64,000 nt of DNA from Nocardioides baekrokdamisoli (GTDB lineage: Bacteria > Actinomycetota > Actinomycetes > Propionibacteriales > Nocardioidaceae): the NCBI RefSeq assembly GCF_003945325.1, contig NZ_AP019307.1, forward strand, positions 1,116,001 to 1,180,000, given 5' to 3'. Below are positions 32,667 through 42,549 of this stretch, piece by piece. Each line of letters begins with the position of its first letter. The stretch's first letter is position 1. The translations under genes were made by a program, and so were the position numbers. Below the pieces are notes generated by a model. It did not search any database. It worked only from the letters and a program-made list of their open reading frames with translations, and was not told the DNA's origin.

Positions 32667-32932
32667 AGCACTCCGGTGGAGCGAAGGTGCTCGGTGTCCT
32701 CGTCGTCAAGGAACTCCTTGAGTGCCCGTGGCGACTCGACCACGGCACGTGCGCCCGGGCGGTAGGCACTACGGAAGACCGGGAGGAGCGGTGGAGCCTC
32801 ATCCACGATCTCGGCAGACAGATACGCCTGCAGCGACGTCTCGACCAACTGTCCCAGGGTGCAGTTCTTCTGCTGCGCCCGATGTTTGGCGGTTGCAAGC
32901 AGACCGTCATCGATCGCGAGCGTCGTTCTCAT
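32663..32932 (-). CDS. vapB: VapB-family antitoxin
   Basis: 89 residues. MRTTLAIDDGLLATAKHRAQQKNCTLGQLVETSLQAYLSA is the ribbon-helix-helix domain of VapB (MRTTLxIDDxLL), followed by an extended toxin-binding tail. The start is 56 bp from the divergent xseA. Confidence 0.92.
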   Translation of the reverse strand: MRTTLAIDDGLLATAKHRAQQKNCTLGQLVETSLQAYLSAEIVDEAPPLLPVFRSAYRPGARAVVESPRALKEFLDDEDTEHLRSTGVL

Positions 32933-32988
32933 CTGATGACGTTAGCATCAGGTCTGGAGCATCATCTGCATCAAAGTAAGGTGCACCC

Positions 32989-34230
32989 ATGGCTCTGGAG
33001 ACGACGTTGGAGGCTCCGGCCCCCGTACGCCGAATCGCAATGTTGCTCGACGAATACGTCAACCGCCTCGGGGTGATCTGGGTCGAAGGCCAGATCGCCC
33101 AGATCAACCGGCGGCCCGGCATGCAGACGGTCTTCATGACGCTGCGCGACACAGTCGCCGATGTGTCGATCTCGCTCACCTGTCCCCGGGTGATCTTCGA
33201 CAGCCTCAATCCCCCATTGGTCGACGGCGCATCCGTGGTCGTCCAGGCCAAGACCTCCTACTACGCCAACCGAGGCACCCTTTCGCTGGCAGTACGCGAC
33301 ATCCGCACGGTCGGGCTCGGCGATCTGCTCGCCCAACTCGAACGTCGTCGCCAACTCCTTGCCGCCGAGGGTCTGTTCGCTCGCGAACTCAAGCGACCGC
33401 TCCCCTTCCTCCCCACCGTCGTCGGACTGGTCACGTCCCCCAACTCCGCCGCCGAGCGCGACGTCCTGGATAACGCCCGCCGCCGCTGGCCACAGGTCCG
33501 GTTCGAGGTCGCGTACGCGGCGATGCAGGGACCGCGAAGCGCCACCGAGGTCATCGAGGCACTGGGCAGACTCGAACGCAACCCCGAGGTCGACGTCATC
33601 GTGATCGCCCGCGGCGGAGGATCCGTCGAGGATCTGTTGCCGTTCAGTGACGAGGCGCTGATCCGTGCGGTTGCCGGAGTGCGTACGCCGGTGGTCAGCG
33701 CCATCGGCCACGAACCGGATTCGCCGCTCCTGGACCTGGTGGCGGACGTACGCGCCTCCACACCGACCGACGCCGGCAAGTTGGTGGTGCCGGACGTCGG
33801 CGAGGAGCTACAACGCATCGCCCAGGCGCGGTCACGACTCACAAATGGCGTCGAATCGCTCATTGAACGCGAACAACTCCGGCTCGACACCCTCCGGAGC
33901 CGACCGGTCCTGGCCGACCCGATGAGCCTGATCGCCGGGCAGGCGACCGAGATCCAGTCGCTTCGGGATCGGGCGCGCCGACGGCTCGAGCACGGCATCG
34001 ATCGCGCCGGCGACGACATCCATCACTCCCGGGCGCGAGTTCGGGCACTGTCACCGCTCGAGACGCTGCGGCGCGGGTACGCGGTGGTGCAGGATGAGGC
34101 AGGCCACGTCGTGGCTTCCGTCAACGAGATCGCCGCCGGGTCACGGTTCGCGATCCGGGTGGCCGATGGCCACATTGCCGCCACCGCCGACGCGGTCCGG
34201 AAGATCGAGGAGCTCACCGATGCCGACTGA
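32989..34230 (+). CDS. xseA: Exodeoxyribonuclease VII large subunit
   Basis: 413 residues. Domains: OB-fold ([25 protein letters not shown]), then nuclease core ([105 protein letters not shown]), then coiled coil and C-terminal [16 protein letters not shown]. Works with XseB to degrade single-stranded DNA in repair. Confidence 0.97.
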   Translation: MALETTLEAPAPVRRIAMLLDEYVNRLGVIWVEGQIAQINRRPGMQTVFMTLRDTVADVSISLTCPRVIFDSLNPPLVDGASVVVQAKTSYYANRGTLSLAVRDIRTVGLGDLLAQLERRRQLLAAEGLFARELKRPLPFLPTVVGLVTSPNSAAERDVLDNARRRWPQVRFEVAYAAMQGPRSATEVIEALGRLERNPEVDVIVIARGGGSVEDLLPFSDEALIRAVAGVRTPVVSAIGHEPDSPLLDLVADVRASTPTDAGKLVVPDVGEELQRIAQARSRLTNGVESLIEREQLRLDTLRSRPVLADPMSLIAGQATEIQSLRDRARRRLEHGIDRAGDDIHHSRARVRALSPLETLRRGYAVVQDEAGHVVASVNEIAAGSRFAIRVADGHIAATADAVRKIEELTDAD

Positions 34231-34432
34231 CAAGCGCCCCACCGACGCGGTGCCGAGCTACGAGGCAGCCCGTGCCGAACTGGTCGAGGTCGTCCAGCAA
34301 CTGGAGGCAGGCGGCGTCACCCTGGAGGAATCCCTGGCGCTCTGGGAACGCGGGGAGGCACTCGCGAAGATCTGCCAGGAGTGGCTCGACGGGGCCCGCG
34401 AGAAACTCGCCGCAGCCCGTGGCGACGACTAA
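34220..34432 (+). CDS. xseB: Exodeoxyribonuclease VII small subunit
   Basis: 70 residues from ATG 34220, overlapping xseA by 11 bp. [51 protein letters not shown] is the whole XseB helix pair. Its last bases overlap the convergent DUF4245 gene. Confidence 0.96.
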   Translation: MPTDKRPTDAVPSYEAARAELVEVVQQLEAGGVTLEESLALWERGEALAKICQEWLDGAREKLAAARGDD

Positions 34433-34956
34433 CCCTTGAGTTTCGCCCTGGTCAACGACGCGACGAACTGATCCAGCGCCGCCTGACTGGTGGCGTGGGC
34501 GACGATCGTCATCCGGCCCGTCCCGGCGAGGGTCCTGGTGACCTCGCCGGAACCCACCACGGCCGAGATCAGCGTCCTGGCCGGAGCCTGCTCCTCGATC
34601 AGACCGGCGAACTGGCTGCAGTCGGAGTTGTGCGTACCGATCCGCCAGCGGGGCTGGCCGTTGACCGCGTCGTTGTCCCAGGCGGCGTTGGTGACCATCC
34701 ATCCGGCCGGCAACGACCCGGGGTAGTCCAGCAGTACGCCCGCCCCCTGGGCCTGGGTGAGCGTGGTCTGCCAATCCGGGACCGCCGAACACGCGGCGTT
34801 CGACACGGTGCTGTGGTTGACGTTCTGCAGGACGGCACATCCGCCGACCGCGACGACGAGGACCACCAGCGAACCGATCAAGCCGTTGAACGTACGCGGG
34901 TAACGCCTCGCGCCGACCATCCCGGGCTGGACGCTGGTCGGTTCCTGATCACTCAC
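34429..34956 (-). CDS. DUF4245 family membrane-anchored protein
   Basis: 175 residues from the GTG at 34956 ([15 protein letters not shown]); an ATG at 35013 extends it by 19 residues. One membrane helix ([25 protein letters not shown]) precedes an extracytoplasmic domain ([20 protein letters not shown]...[20 protein letters not shown]...[11 protein letters not shown]). The order xseAB-DUF4245-glpX is common in actinobacteria; here a molybdate operon separates the last two. Function unknown. Confidence 0.85.
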   Translation of the reverse strand: MSDQEPTSVQPGMVGARRYPRTFNGLIGSLVVLVVAVGGCAVLQNVNHSTVSNAACSAVPDWQTTLTQAQGAGVLLDYPGSLPAGWMVTNAAWDNDAVNGQPRWRIGTHNSDCSQFAGLIEEQAPARTLISAVVGSGEVTRTLAGTGRMTIVAHATSQAALDQFVASLTRAKLKG

Positions 34957-35034
34957 GGTCCCGATTCTCCCGTACGCCGCCGGCCCGGCTGACGGTGAGG
35001 TCGTGAGCGACACGAAATTCCGCGTTTGCGACCC

Positions 35035-35040
35035 TAATAT
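35035..35040 (+). promoter_or_regulatory. Possible -10 of the molybdate operon
   Basis: TAATAT lies 41 bp ahead of the regulator start; no matching -35 at standard spacing. A short CCGCA..TGCGG inverted repeat (35051-35062) follows and could be an operator. Confidence 0.35.
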
Positions 35041-35075
35041 CGCCAGACGTCCGCATGTGCGGAAGGATGCCTAGT

Positions 35076-35465
35076 GTGCCCGCCTACCGGATCAGCGAAG
35101 CCGCCGAACTTCTCGGCGTCAGCGACGACACTGTCCGACGCTGGATCGACTCCGGGAGGCTGCCGACTGTCGGCGGTGACGGCCCCACCGAGGTCCCCGG
35201 CGCGGCGCTCGCCGCCTTCGCCCTGGAGCTGGCCGAGCTGCCCGATGGCGAGCGGCGTACGCACTCCAGCGCTCGCAACCAGCTCCGCGGACTCGTCACC
35301 CGCGTCGTCATCGACACCGTGATGGCCCAGGTAGAGCTCGTCTGCGGTCCGTACCGGGTGGTCTCGCTGATGAGCGCCGAAGCCGCCACCGAACTCGGCC
35401 TCCAACCCGGAGTGACGGCCATCGCCAGCATCAAGTCCACCAACGTCGTCATCGAGACACCATGA
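35076..35465 (+). CDS. HTH-TOBE molybdate-responsive regulator
   Basis: 129 residues from GTG 35076, nine bases after GGAAGG; ATG 35067 is an alternative. Residues 1-50 are an excisionase/MerR-type helix-turn-helix (AYRISEAAELLGVSDDTVRRWIDSGRLPTVGG). The rest is a mop/TOBE molybdate-binding domain (SARNQLRGLVTRVVIDTVMAQVELVCGPYRVVSLMSAEAATELGLQPGVTAIASIKSTNVVIE). It takes the role of ModE and overlaps modA (ATGA), so it probably represses its own operon when molybdate is plentiful. Confidence 0.9.
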   Translation: MPAYRISEAAELLGVSDDTVRRWIDSGRLPTVGGDGPTEVPGAALAAFALELAELPDGERRTHSSARNQLRGLVTRVVIDTVMAQVELVCGPYRVVSLMSAEAATELGLQPGVTAIASIKSTNVVIETP

Positions 35466-36226
35466 AAAGGACCCTCGTGAAGAAGATCGCCCTGTCCCTC
35501 GCCCTCGCGGCCGCCGCCGGTTCGACGTTGACGGCCTGTGGTTCGTCCTCCTCTGCCGGCGAGAAGACCCTGACGGTCTTCGCGGCCTCCTCACTCAAGG
35601 GGACCTTCACCTCGCTGGCCGCGACCTTCGAGGCCTCGCACCCGGGCGTCAAGGTCGTCTTCGACTTCGACGGCTCCGCGGCGCTCGTCACGCAAATCAA
35701 GGCTGGTGCGCCCGCCGATGTGTTCGCCAGCGCCGCCACCAAGAACATGACCGCGCTCGGCGCCACGGCAGTGTCGCCGAAGGACTTCGCCACCAACGTC
35801 CTCGAGATCGCCGCCCCGAGCGGCAACCCGGCCCACGTGACCGACCTCTCGGACCTGGCGCGCTCGGGTCTCAAGCTCGTCGTCTGTGACCCCGCCGTCC
35901 CGTGCGGAGCAGCGGCGGCCACCCTCGCGACGAAGAACCACCTCACCCTCTCCCCGGTCAGCAAGGAGCAGTCGGTGGCCGGGGTGCTGTCCAAGGTCGA
36001 GACCGGACAGGCCGACGCCGGCCTGGTCTACGTGACCGATGTGAAGAGCGCCGGGAGCAAGGTCGTCGGGATCGCCATACCGAAGGCCGACAATGTGACG
36101 AGCACGTACCCGATCGCCGTCCTCAGCAGCGCAGCTCAGACCACGCTGGCCCAGCAGTGGGTGGCCTTCGTCCTGAGCAGCGAGGGTCAGAAGGTGCTGC
36201 ATGATGCAGGGTTCGGCGCTGCCTGA
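35462..36226 (+). CDS. modA: Molybdate-binding lipoprotein
   Basis: 254 residues. The signal peptide ends in a lipobox (TLTAC). LTVFAASSLKGTFTSLAATFEASHPGVKVVFDFDGSAALVTQIKAGAPADVFASA is the ModA/AlgQ-type oxyanion-binding domain, with Ser residues for molybdate contact; YVTDVKSAGSKVVGIAIPK follows. Binds MoO4(2-)/WO4(2-) outside the membrane for ModBC. Confidence 0.95.
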   Translation: MKRTLVKKIALSLALAAAAGSTLTACGSSSSAGEKTLTVFAASSLKGTFTSLAATFEASHPGVKVVFDFDGSAALVTQIKAGAPADVFASAATKNMTALGATAVSPKDFATNVLEIAAPSGNPAHVTDLSDLARSGLKLVVCDPAVPCGAAAATLATKNHLTLSPVSKEQSVAGVLSKVETGQADAGLVYVTDVKSAGSKVVGIAIPKADNVTSTYPIAVLSSAAQTTLAQQWVAFVLSSEGQKVLHDAGFGAA

Positions 36227-37013
36227 GCCGCGAAGGTCCGGTCTTCCGCGCTGGCTGTGGCTCCCCGCGGCCGTCGGTGCGGCGTTCATCGCGGTCCCGG
36301 TCGGGGCGATGGTCGAGCAGGTCGACTGGCGTCATTTCGGCTCGCTGATCTCGACGGAGTCGAGTCGTGACGCACTGCGGTTGAGCCTGGAGACATCGGC
36401 CATGAGCACGCTGCTCTGCGTCGTGATCGGCACACCGATGGCGCTCGTCCTGGCGCGCACCCGGTTCCCCGGCCAGCGCGTGGTGCGGGCAGTCGTCCTG
36501 CTCCCGCTGGTGCTGCCGCCGGTCGTCGGCGGCCTCGCGCTCCTGGAGGCCTTCGGCCGTCGGGGGTTGCTGGGGCACACCATGGACGTGCTCGGGATCG
36601 ACATCGCCTTCAGCACCACCGCGGTGGTGATCGCCCAGACGTTCGTGGCGCTGCCGTTCCTGGTGATCAGTCTGGAGGGGGCTTTGCGTACCTTCGGGAC
36701 CCGCTACGACGACGTCGCGGCCACGCTGGGAGCTGCACCGACGACCGTGATGCGGCGGGTCACGCTGCCGCTGGTAGGCCCAGCGATGACCGCCGGGATC
36801 GTTCTGTGTTTCGCCCGCGCCCTGGGTGAGTTCGGCGCCACGATCACCTTTGCCGGGTCTCTCCAGGGACGTACGGCGACGATCCCGGTGCAGATCTACC
36901 TCTCCTTCATCGACGACTCGCCGCAGGCGACCGCGCTGGGGGTGGTCCTCATCGGCGTCGCGGTGGTGGTCATCGCCGTGGCTGGACGCAGGATCACCGG
37001 CGGCACGCCATGA
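36201..37013 (+). CDS. modB: Molybdate ABC transporter permease
   Basis: 270 residues, starting 26 bp inside modA. Several membrane helices and the EAA loop (FRTFGTRYDDVAATLGAAPTTVMRRVTLPLVGPAMTAGIVLCFARALGEFGATITFAG) typical of ModB are visible, as is RDALRLSLETSAMSTLLCVVIGTPMALVLAR. Confidence 0.95.
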   Translation: MMQGSALPEPRRSGLPRWLWLPAAVGAAFIAVPVGAMVEQVDWRHFGSLISTESSRDALRLSLETSAMSTLLCVVIGTPMALVLARTRFPGQRVVRAVVLLPLVLPPVVGGLALLEAFGRRGLLGHTMDVLGIDIAFSTTAVVIAQTFVALPFLVISLEGALRTFGTRYDDVAATLGAAPTTVMRRVTLPLVGPAMTAGIVLCFARALGEFGATITFAGSLQGRTATIPVQIYLSFIDDSPQATALGVVLIGVAVVVIAVAGRRITGGTP

Positions 37014-38080
37014 CGTTGGACGTACGTGCCATCGTTCCGGACCGCGGTCTGGACATCGCCTTCACTGTCGGCGACGGCGAAACCGTCGCCCTGATGGGAC
37101 CGAACGGGGCAGGTAAGTCGACCGTGCTCTCGATCATCGCCGGCCTCATCCGCCCGACGTCGAGCCACGTCCACATCGACGATCGCAACCTCGACCGCGA
37201 ACCGCCCCACCGCCGCGGGGTCGCGCTGCTGTCCCAGGACCCCTTGCTGTTCCCGCACCTGAGCGCGGCCGACAACGTCGCATTCGCGCCTCGGGCGGCC
37301 GGGAACCGACGACGTACGGCACGAAGGATCGGCGCCGACCACCTCGACCGGCTCGGGATGAGTGCGTACGCCTCCCGGCGACCGCGTGAACTGTCGGGAG
37401 GTCAGGCCCAACGCGTCGCCATCGCCCGGGCGCTCGCGGCCGATCCCCGCGTTGTTCTCCTCGATGAACCATTCGCTGCGATCGACGCGGAGAGCCGCCC
37501 GCACCTGCGCCACGACCTTCGCAAGGTACTGGCCGGCCGGACAGCGATCGTGGTCACCCACGACGTACTCGACGCACTCGCCCTGGCCACCCGGGTGATC
37601 GTGCTCGAGGCTGGTCGGATCGTGGAGGACGGACCGACTGCCGAGGTGCTGGGTCGCCCGCGGTCTGCCTTCGCGGCCGGCCTCGCCGGCTTCAACATCG
37701 TCCCGGGGACCTGGACCGGGACGTCCGTGGCCACCGCCGCCGGCGAGCTCTACGGAACGCCGACCGAAGACCTGACTCCGGACTCACCGGCAGTGGTGCT
37801 GACGCGGCCCGGCGCGGTGTCGGTCTTCCTCGAGCCGGCGCACGGATCGATGCGCAACCACCTCACCGGACCGATCCGGGTGCTGGAGCCCCTGGGCGAC
37901 CGCGTTCGGGTCCGGATCGATGCATCCGGGATCCCGTACGCCGCCGACATCACGCCTGCGGCGGCCGCTGAACTCGCCCTTCGCGTGGGTGCCGTCGTCA
38001 CCTTGTCGGTGAAGGCCACCGAAACCATGGTCCTGGCCGAGGCCACTCCACGCGCGTCGGCCCCGACGACCGGGCTCTGA
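37010..38080 (+). CDS. modC: Molybdate ABC transporter ATPase
   Basis: 356 residues, ATGA overlap with modB. Walker A GPNGAGKST, Q-loop LLSQDPLLFPHL, signature LSGGQAQRVAIARAL, Walker B VVLLDEPFAAID and His switch VVTHD are all present. The C-terminal TOBE domain (MRNHLTGPIRVLEPLGDRVRVRIDASGI...LALRVGAVVTLSVKATETMV) would sense molybdate. Confidence 0.96.
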   Translation: MTLDVRAIVPDRGLDIAFTVGDGETVALMGPNGAGKSTVLSIIAGLIRPTSSHVHIDDRNLDREPPHRRGVALLSQDPLLFPHLSAADNVAFAPRAAGNRRRTARRIGADHLDRLGMSAYASRRPRELSGGQAQRVAIARALAADPRVVLLDEPFAAIDAESRPHLRHDLRKVLAGRTAIVVTHDVLDALALATRVIVLEAGRIVEDGPTAEVLGRPRSAFAAGLAGFNIVPGTWTGTSVATAAGELYGTPTEDLTPDSPAVVLTRPGAVSVFLEPAHGSMRNHLTGPIRVLEPLGDRVRVRIDASGIPYAADITPAAAAELALRVGAVVTLSVKATETMVLAEATPRASAPTTGL

Positions 38081-38107
38081 CGGATACGCACCGGTAACAT
38101 TCGCCCC

Positions 38108-39136
38108 ATGTCGTCGCTTCTGCCTGAGCCGCTCACCGTCGCCCCGACCGCGCCGGACCGCAACCTCGCCCTCGAGCTGGTACGCGTCACCGAGGCCGCC
38201 GCGATGGCGGCAGCCCCGTGGGTGGGTCGTGGTGACAAGAACGGTGCCGACGGCCGTGCCGTCAACGCGATGCGGGTGATGGTCTCCACCGTCTCGATGA
38301 ACGGCGTCGTGGTGATCGGTGAGGGCGAGAAGGACGAAGCCCCGATGCTCTTCAACGGCGAGCACGTCGGTGACGGCACCGGCCCCGAGGTCGACGTCGC
38401 GGTCGACCCGATCGACGGCACCACGTTGTGCGCCAAGGGCATGAACAACGCCATCGCCGTCCTCGCGGTCGCGCCGCGCGGCTCGATGTACGACCCGAGC
38501 GCCGTCTTCTACATGGAGAAGCTCGTGACCGGCCCCGAGGCCGCCGACGTCGTCGACATCCGGATGCCGGTCGCCGACAACATCAACGCCGTCGCCAAGG
38601 CGAAGGGCATGCGCCCCAGCGAAGTGACCGTGACCCTGCTCGACCGACCGCGTCACGCCCAGATCGCTGAGGACGTACGCGCTGCCGGCGCGCGGATCCG
38701 GTTCATCTCCGACGGCGACGTCGCCGGGGCGCTGCACGCCGCGCGCTCGGGCAGTGGTGTCGATCTGCTGCTCGGCATCGGCGGTACGCCGGAAGGCATC
38801 ATCGCCGCCGTCGCGATGAAGGCCATGGGCGGCACCATCCAGGGCCGACTGTGGCCCCAGAACGACGAGGAGCGCCAGCGCGCACTCGACGCCGGCCACA
38901 ACCTGGACAGCGACTTCGTGCTGCACACCAACGACCTGGTCAAGGGCGACGACTGCTTCTTCGTCGCCACCGGCATCACCGACGGTGACCTGATGAAGGG
39001 TGTGCACTACGAGCACGGCATCTGCATCACCGACTCGCTCGTCATGCGTGGCCGCAGCGGAACGATCCGCAAGGTCACCAGCGAGCACCAGTTGGCCAAG
39101 CTGCAGGCGTACTCCGCGATCGACTTCGGCCGCTGA
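38108..39136 (+). CDS. glpX: Class II fructose-1,6-bisphosphatase
   Basis: 342 residues. [35 protein letters not shown] and [17 protein letters not shown] hold the metal- and substrate-binding residues of GlpX (type II FBPase), the usual gluconeogenic enzyme of actinobacteria. [28 protein letters not shown] also matches. Confidence 0.97.
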   Translation: MSSLLPEPLTVAPTAPDRNLALELVRVTEAAAMAAAPWVGRGDKNGADGRAVNAMRVMVSTVSMNGVVVIGEGEKDEAPMLFNGEHVGDGTGPEVDVAVDPIDGTTLCAKGMNNAIAVLAVAPRGSMYDPSAVFYMEKLVTGPEAADVVDIRMPVADNINAVAKAKGMRPSEVTVTLLDRPRHAQIAEDVRAAGARIRFISDGDVAGALHAARSGSGVDLLLGIGGTPEGIIAAVAMKAMGGTIQGRLWPQNDEERQRALDAGHNLDSDFVLHTNDLVKGDDCFFVATGITDGDLMKGVHYEHGICITDSLVMRGRSGTIRKVTSEHQLAKLQAYSAIDFGR

Positions 39137-39138
39137 CC

Positions 39139-40050
39139 GTGGGCGTCGCGGTCTCCGAGGAGCAGTTCGCCGAGGTCGGCGACCTGTCGCTCTGCTACCA
39201 GACCTTCGGGGATCCTGCCGACGAGCCGCTGCTGCTGATCATGGGACTCGGCGGCCCGATGACCTGGTGGGACCCGGAGTTCTGCACGATGCTCGCGGAG
39301 CGCGGCTTCTTCGTGATCAGGTTCGACAACCGTGACATCGGGCGGTCGACCCGGCTGTCCGGCCGGGTGAGCCTGGGCATGCTGGTCCAGGCCTTCCTCG
39401 GCCTACCCGTCAGGGCGCCGTACTCGCTCAAGGACATGGCCGCCGACGCGGTCGGTCTTCTCGACGCGCTCGGGATTGAGGCCGCTCACGTCACCGGCGT
39501 CTCGATGGGCGGCATGATTGCCCAGACAATCGCGATCGAGTTCGGTGACCGCGTACGCAGCCTGACCTCGATCATGTCGACCACCGGCAACCGGCTCGTC
39601 GGCTGGCAGCACCCGAAAATCTTCCCGACGCTGCTCCAGCCGGCCCGGGGGCGCGAGGAGTACCTCAAGGCCTCGGAGAGCGTCCTGAGCCGGATCGCGT
39701 CGACCGACTATCCGATGGCCCCGGACTACAACCGCAATCGCGCCGAGGTCACCTGGGAACGCGGTGTCAACCCGGCCGGCGTCGGTCGTCAGATGCTGGC
39801 GATCATCACCCAGCCCGACCGCACGACCGCGCTGGGATCACTCACGATGCCGGTCTCAGTGATCCACGGCCTGTCCGACGTGATGGTCAACGTCTCGGGT
39901 GGACGCGCCACGTCTCGGGCGATCCCCGGTTCGGAACTCCTGCTCATCAAGGGCATGGGCCACGACATCCCGCGGCCGCTGTGGCCCACGTTCGTGTCGG
40001 TGATCCGCCGGACGGCCTCGCGGGCAACCGCGACCGAGTCCGCCGCCTGA
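39139..40050 (+). CDS. Alpha/beta hydrolase
   Basis: 303 residues from GTG 39139, two bases past the glpX stop. IMGLGGPMTWWDPEFCTML oxyanion loop, FDNRDIGRSTR, nucleophile elbow TGVSMGGMIAQ and GMGHDIPRP (catalytic His). The fold matches actinobacterial hydrolases of unknown substrate, including the lipase/esterase HsaD-like types. Confidence 0.9.
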   Translation: MGVAVSEEQFAEVGDLSLCYQTFGDPADEPLLLIMGLGGPMTWWDPEFCTMLAERGFFVIRFDNRDIGRSTRLSGRVSLGMLVQAFLGLPVRAPYSLKDMAADAVGLLDALGIEAAHVTGVSMGGMIAQTIAIEFGDRVRSLTSIMSTTGNRLVGWQHPKIFPTLLQPARGREEYLKASESVLSRIASTDYPMAPDYNRNRAEVTWERGVNPAGVGRQMLAIITQPDRTTALGSLTMPVSVIHGLSDVMVNVSGGRATSRAIPGSELLLIKGMGHDIPRPLWPTFVSVIRRTASRATATESAA

Positions 40051-40092
40051 ACCGGCCCCGCCGGCTTCCTGCGCCAGGACCCCCTCCCGAAT

Positions 40093-40209
40093 CTTCCGAA
40101 CGTTCGGAAGGTACCGACGCCGTCCGTCCGAACGTTCGGAAGATGGGGGCACCACTCGTCCGAACGTTCGGAAGATGGAGACACCACGTTCGGAAGATGG
40201 AGACACCAC
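40093..40209. repeat. Tandem palindromic repeat array at a convergent junction
   Basis: Three copies contain the palindrome TCCGAACGTTCGGA (first copy 40093-40110 is a perfect 18-bp palindrome, others at 40127-40142 and 40159-40174), and a fourth partial copy starts near 40186. Copies 2-4 continue as a directly repeated GAAGATGG(G/A)G(G/A)CACCAC. It may be a bidirectional terminator or a short repeat family. Confidence 0.8.
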
Positions 40210-40212
40210 CCG

Positions 40213-40560
40213 TCAGTCCGGGTCCTCCACGAGCACATGGGCGGCGGCGAGCCCGGCGTCGTGGCTCAGACTCAGATGCACGCGCCCGGCACCGACCGCC
40301 GCAGCAACAGCACCGGTCAATACAAAGATCGGCGCACCGCCGGAGGTGACCTCCGCCTCGTGCCACGACAGACCGGCCGGTACGCCCAACGCCTTCGCGA
40401 GAGCCTCCTTCGCCGCGAACCGTGCCGCCAATGAGGCGAGCGGAAGATCCCGTTCCGCCGGGGTGAAGGCCCGTTCGAGCAGTGCAGGCGTACGCGACAG
40501 TGCCGCCTCGAACCGCGCGACATCGACGAGATCGACGCCGATCCCCCGGATCACGACCAA
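40213..40560 (-). CDS. acpS: Holo-[acyl-carrier-protein] synthase
   Basis: 115 residues. [18 protein letters not shown] with the Mg-binding Asp, [15 protein letters not shown] with Glu, and [18 protein letters not shown] match AcpS. It attaches 4'-phosphopantetheine to ACP. It is transcribed with glmS, 22 bp downstream. Confidence 0.95.
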   Translation of the reverse strand: MVVIRGIGVDLVDVARFEAALSRTPALLERAFTPAERDLPLASLAARFAAKEALAKALGVPAGLSWHEAEVTSGGAPIFVLTGAVAAAVGAGRVHLSLSHDAGLAAAHVLVEDPD

Positions 40561-40582
40561 CCGCCGATCGAGCTCGCCGAGA

Positions 40583-42427
40583 TCACTCGACGGTGACCGA
40601 CTTCGCGAGGTTGCGCGGCATGTCCACGTCGTGGCCCATGGCGGTGGCCAACTCGCACGCGAACAGCTGCAACGGCACCGTCGCGACCAGGGGCTGCAGG
40701 AGCACCGGGACCTTCGGCAAGGTGATCAAGGTGTCCGCGTACGGCTTGATCAGCTCGTCGTCCTCTTCGGCCAGGCAGATCGTCCGGGCGCCACGGGCGC
40801 GTACCTCCTGGATGCCGGAGATCATCTTCTCGTGGAGCTGATCGCGACCGCGTGGCGGAATCACACAGAAGATCGGCAGACCCTCCTCGACCAGGGCGAT
40901 CGGGCCGTGCTTCAACTCCCCCGCGGCGAAACCTTCGGCGTGGATGTACGCGAGTTCCTTGAGCTTGAGCGCCCCCTCCAGCGCGACCGGGTAGCCGGCG
41001 TGACGACCGAGGAACAGCACTGACTTCGTGGACACATAGTCCCGCGCCAAGGCATAGACGGACTCAGCATCCGCGAGGACCGATTCGATCGCAGCGGGGA
41101 TGCCGTCGAGTTGGTCGAGGATCCGTGCGATCTCGTCGTCGAACTTCACCCCGCGCACCTGCGCCAGATACAGCCCCAGCAGGTAACAGGCCACCAACTG
41201 GGTCAGGAAGCCCTTCGTGGAGGCCACACCGATCTCCGGGCCTGCATGCGTGTAGATGACTGCGTCGGACTCGCGCGGGATGGTCGAGCCGTTGGTGTTG
41301 CAGATCGCCAGCACCTTGGACTTCTGCACCCGCGCGTGCCGGATCGCCTGCAGGGTGTCAGCGGTCTCCCCGGACTGGGAGATCGCCACGACGAGCGTCC
41401 CGTTGTCGAGGATCGGATCGCGATAACGGAACTCCGAGGACAGCTCGACCTCGACCGGGATCCGGCACCAGTGCTCGATGGCGTACTTGGCCACCATGCC
41501 GGCGTAGAACGAGGTGCCACACGCGATGATGATGATCTTGTCGATGTCGCGTACGTCCTCGTCGGACAGACGCATCTCGTCCAGCGCGAGTTGCCCGTTG
41601 AGGCCGCGACGGCCGAGCAGCGCGTCGGCCACGGCCTTCGGCTGCTCGAAGATCTCCTTGCGCATGAACCAGTCGTAACCGTCCTTCTGGGCGGCCGACA
41701 GGTCCCAGGTGACCAGGAACGGTTTCCCCTCGGCGGGGTTCCCGTCCAGGTCGGTCACCGTGACGGAGCCGGCGCGGATCGCGACGACCTGGTCCTGCTC
41801 GAGTTCGAGCGCATTGCGGGTGAACTCGATGAATGCGGCCACGTCGGAGCCGAGGAAGTTCTCGCCCTCACCCAGGCCGACGACGAGCGGACTGTTGCGG
41901 CGGGTGGCGGCGATGGTGTCCGGCTGGAGCGCGTCCATGGCGAGCAGGGTGAAGGACCCGACCAGGCGCTTGGCGACCGTACGCAGGGCGTCCTCGACCG
42001 ACCGTCCGGCCTCGACCTCGAGCTCGACGAGATGTGCGGCGATCTCGGTGTCGGTGTCGGAGGAGAAGTTGTGCCCGCGGTCCTCGAGCTGAGCGCGGAG
42101 CTCGGCGAAGTTCTCGATGATGCCGTTGTGCACCACCGCAACGCGACCGTTGCGCCCCACGTGCGGGTGCGCGTTGCGGTCCGTCGGTCCGCCATGGGTG
42201 GCCCAGCGGGTGTGACCCATGGCGATCGTCGAGGCCGGAAGCGGCTGCTCGGAGAGCAGCTTCTCGAGGTTCGCGAGCTTGCCGGCCTTCTTCTGCACCC
42301 GCAACACGTCGCCAGCAACCAACGCGATCCCGGCGGAGTCGTACCCGCGGTACTCCATCCGGCGCAGACCCTCGACCACGACACCTTCGGCGGAACGGTT
42401 TCCGACGTAGCCAATGATTCCGCACAT
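40583..42427 (-). CDS. glmS: Glutamine-fructose-6-phosphate aminotransferase (isomerizing)
   Basis: 614 residues from ATG 42427 ([17 protein letters not shown]). Cys2 is the glutaminase nucleophile; [19 protein letters not shown] and [10 protein letters not shown] follow. Two SIS domains ([64 protein letters not shown]) bind the sugar phosphate, and the protein ends [13 protein letters not shown]. First step of UDP-GlcNAc synthesis. Confidence 0.97.
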   Translation of the reverse strand: MCGIIGYVGNRSAEGVVVEGLRRMEYRGYDSAGIALVAGDVLRVQKKAGKLANLEKLLSEQPLPASTIAMGHTRWATHGGPTDRNAHPHVGRNGRVAVVHNGIIENFAELRAQLEDRGHNFSSDTDTEIAAHLVELEVEAGRSVEDALRTVAKRLVGSFTLLAMDALQPDTIAATRRNSPLVVGLGEGENFLGSDVAAFIEFTRNALELEQDQVVAIRAGSVTVTDLDGNPAEGKPFLVTWDLSAAQKDGYDWFMRKEIFEQPKAVADALLGRRGLNGQLALDEMRLSDEDVRDIDKIIIIACGTSFYAGMVAKYAIEHWCRIPVEVELSSEFRYRDPILDNGTLVVAISQSGETADTLQAIRHARVQKSKVLAICNTNGSTIPRESDAVIYTHAGPEIGVASTKGFLTQLVACYLLGLYLAQVRGVKFDDEIARILDQLDGIPAAIESVLADAESVYALARDYVSTKSVLFLGRHAGYPVALEGALKLKELAYIHAEGFAAGELKHGPIALVEEGLPIFCVIPPRGRDQLHEKMISGIQEVRARGARTICLAEEDDELIKPYADTLITLPKVPVLLQPLVATVPLQLFACELATAMGHDVDMPRNLAKSVTVE

Positions 42428-42549
42428 GCGGGCAATGCTACTGGCACCGTTGCGGCGCTCCTGGTCGTCAAACCTGACGTACGCCTCTACGCTGCCGAGT
42501 GTCGGCGGCAGATCGCCGTCCCCGGTCAATTGCTGCATTTGGAGCCGTC

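Noticed and set aside
40093..40209. CRISPR array
   Set aside because: Repeats are palindromic and separated by repeated, not unique, sequence; there are no cas genes.
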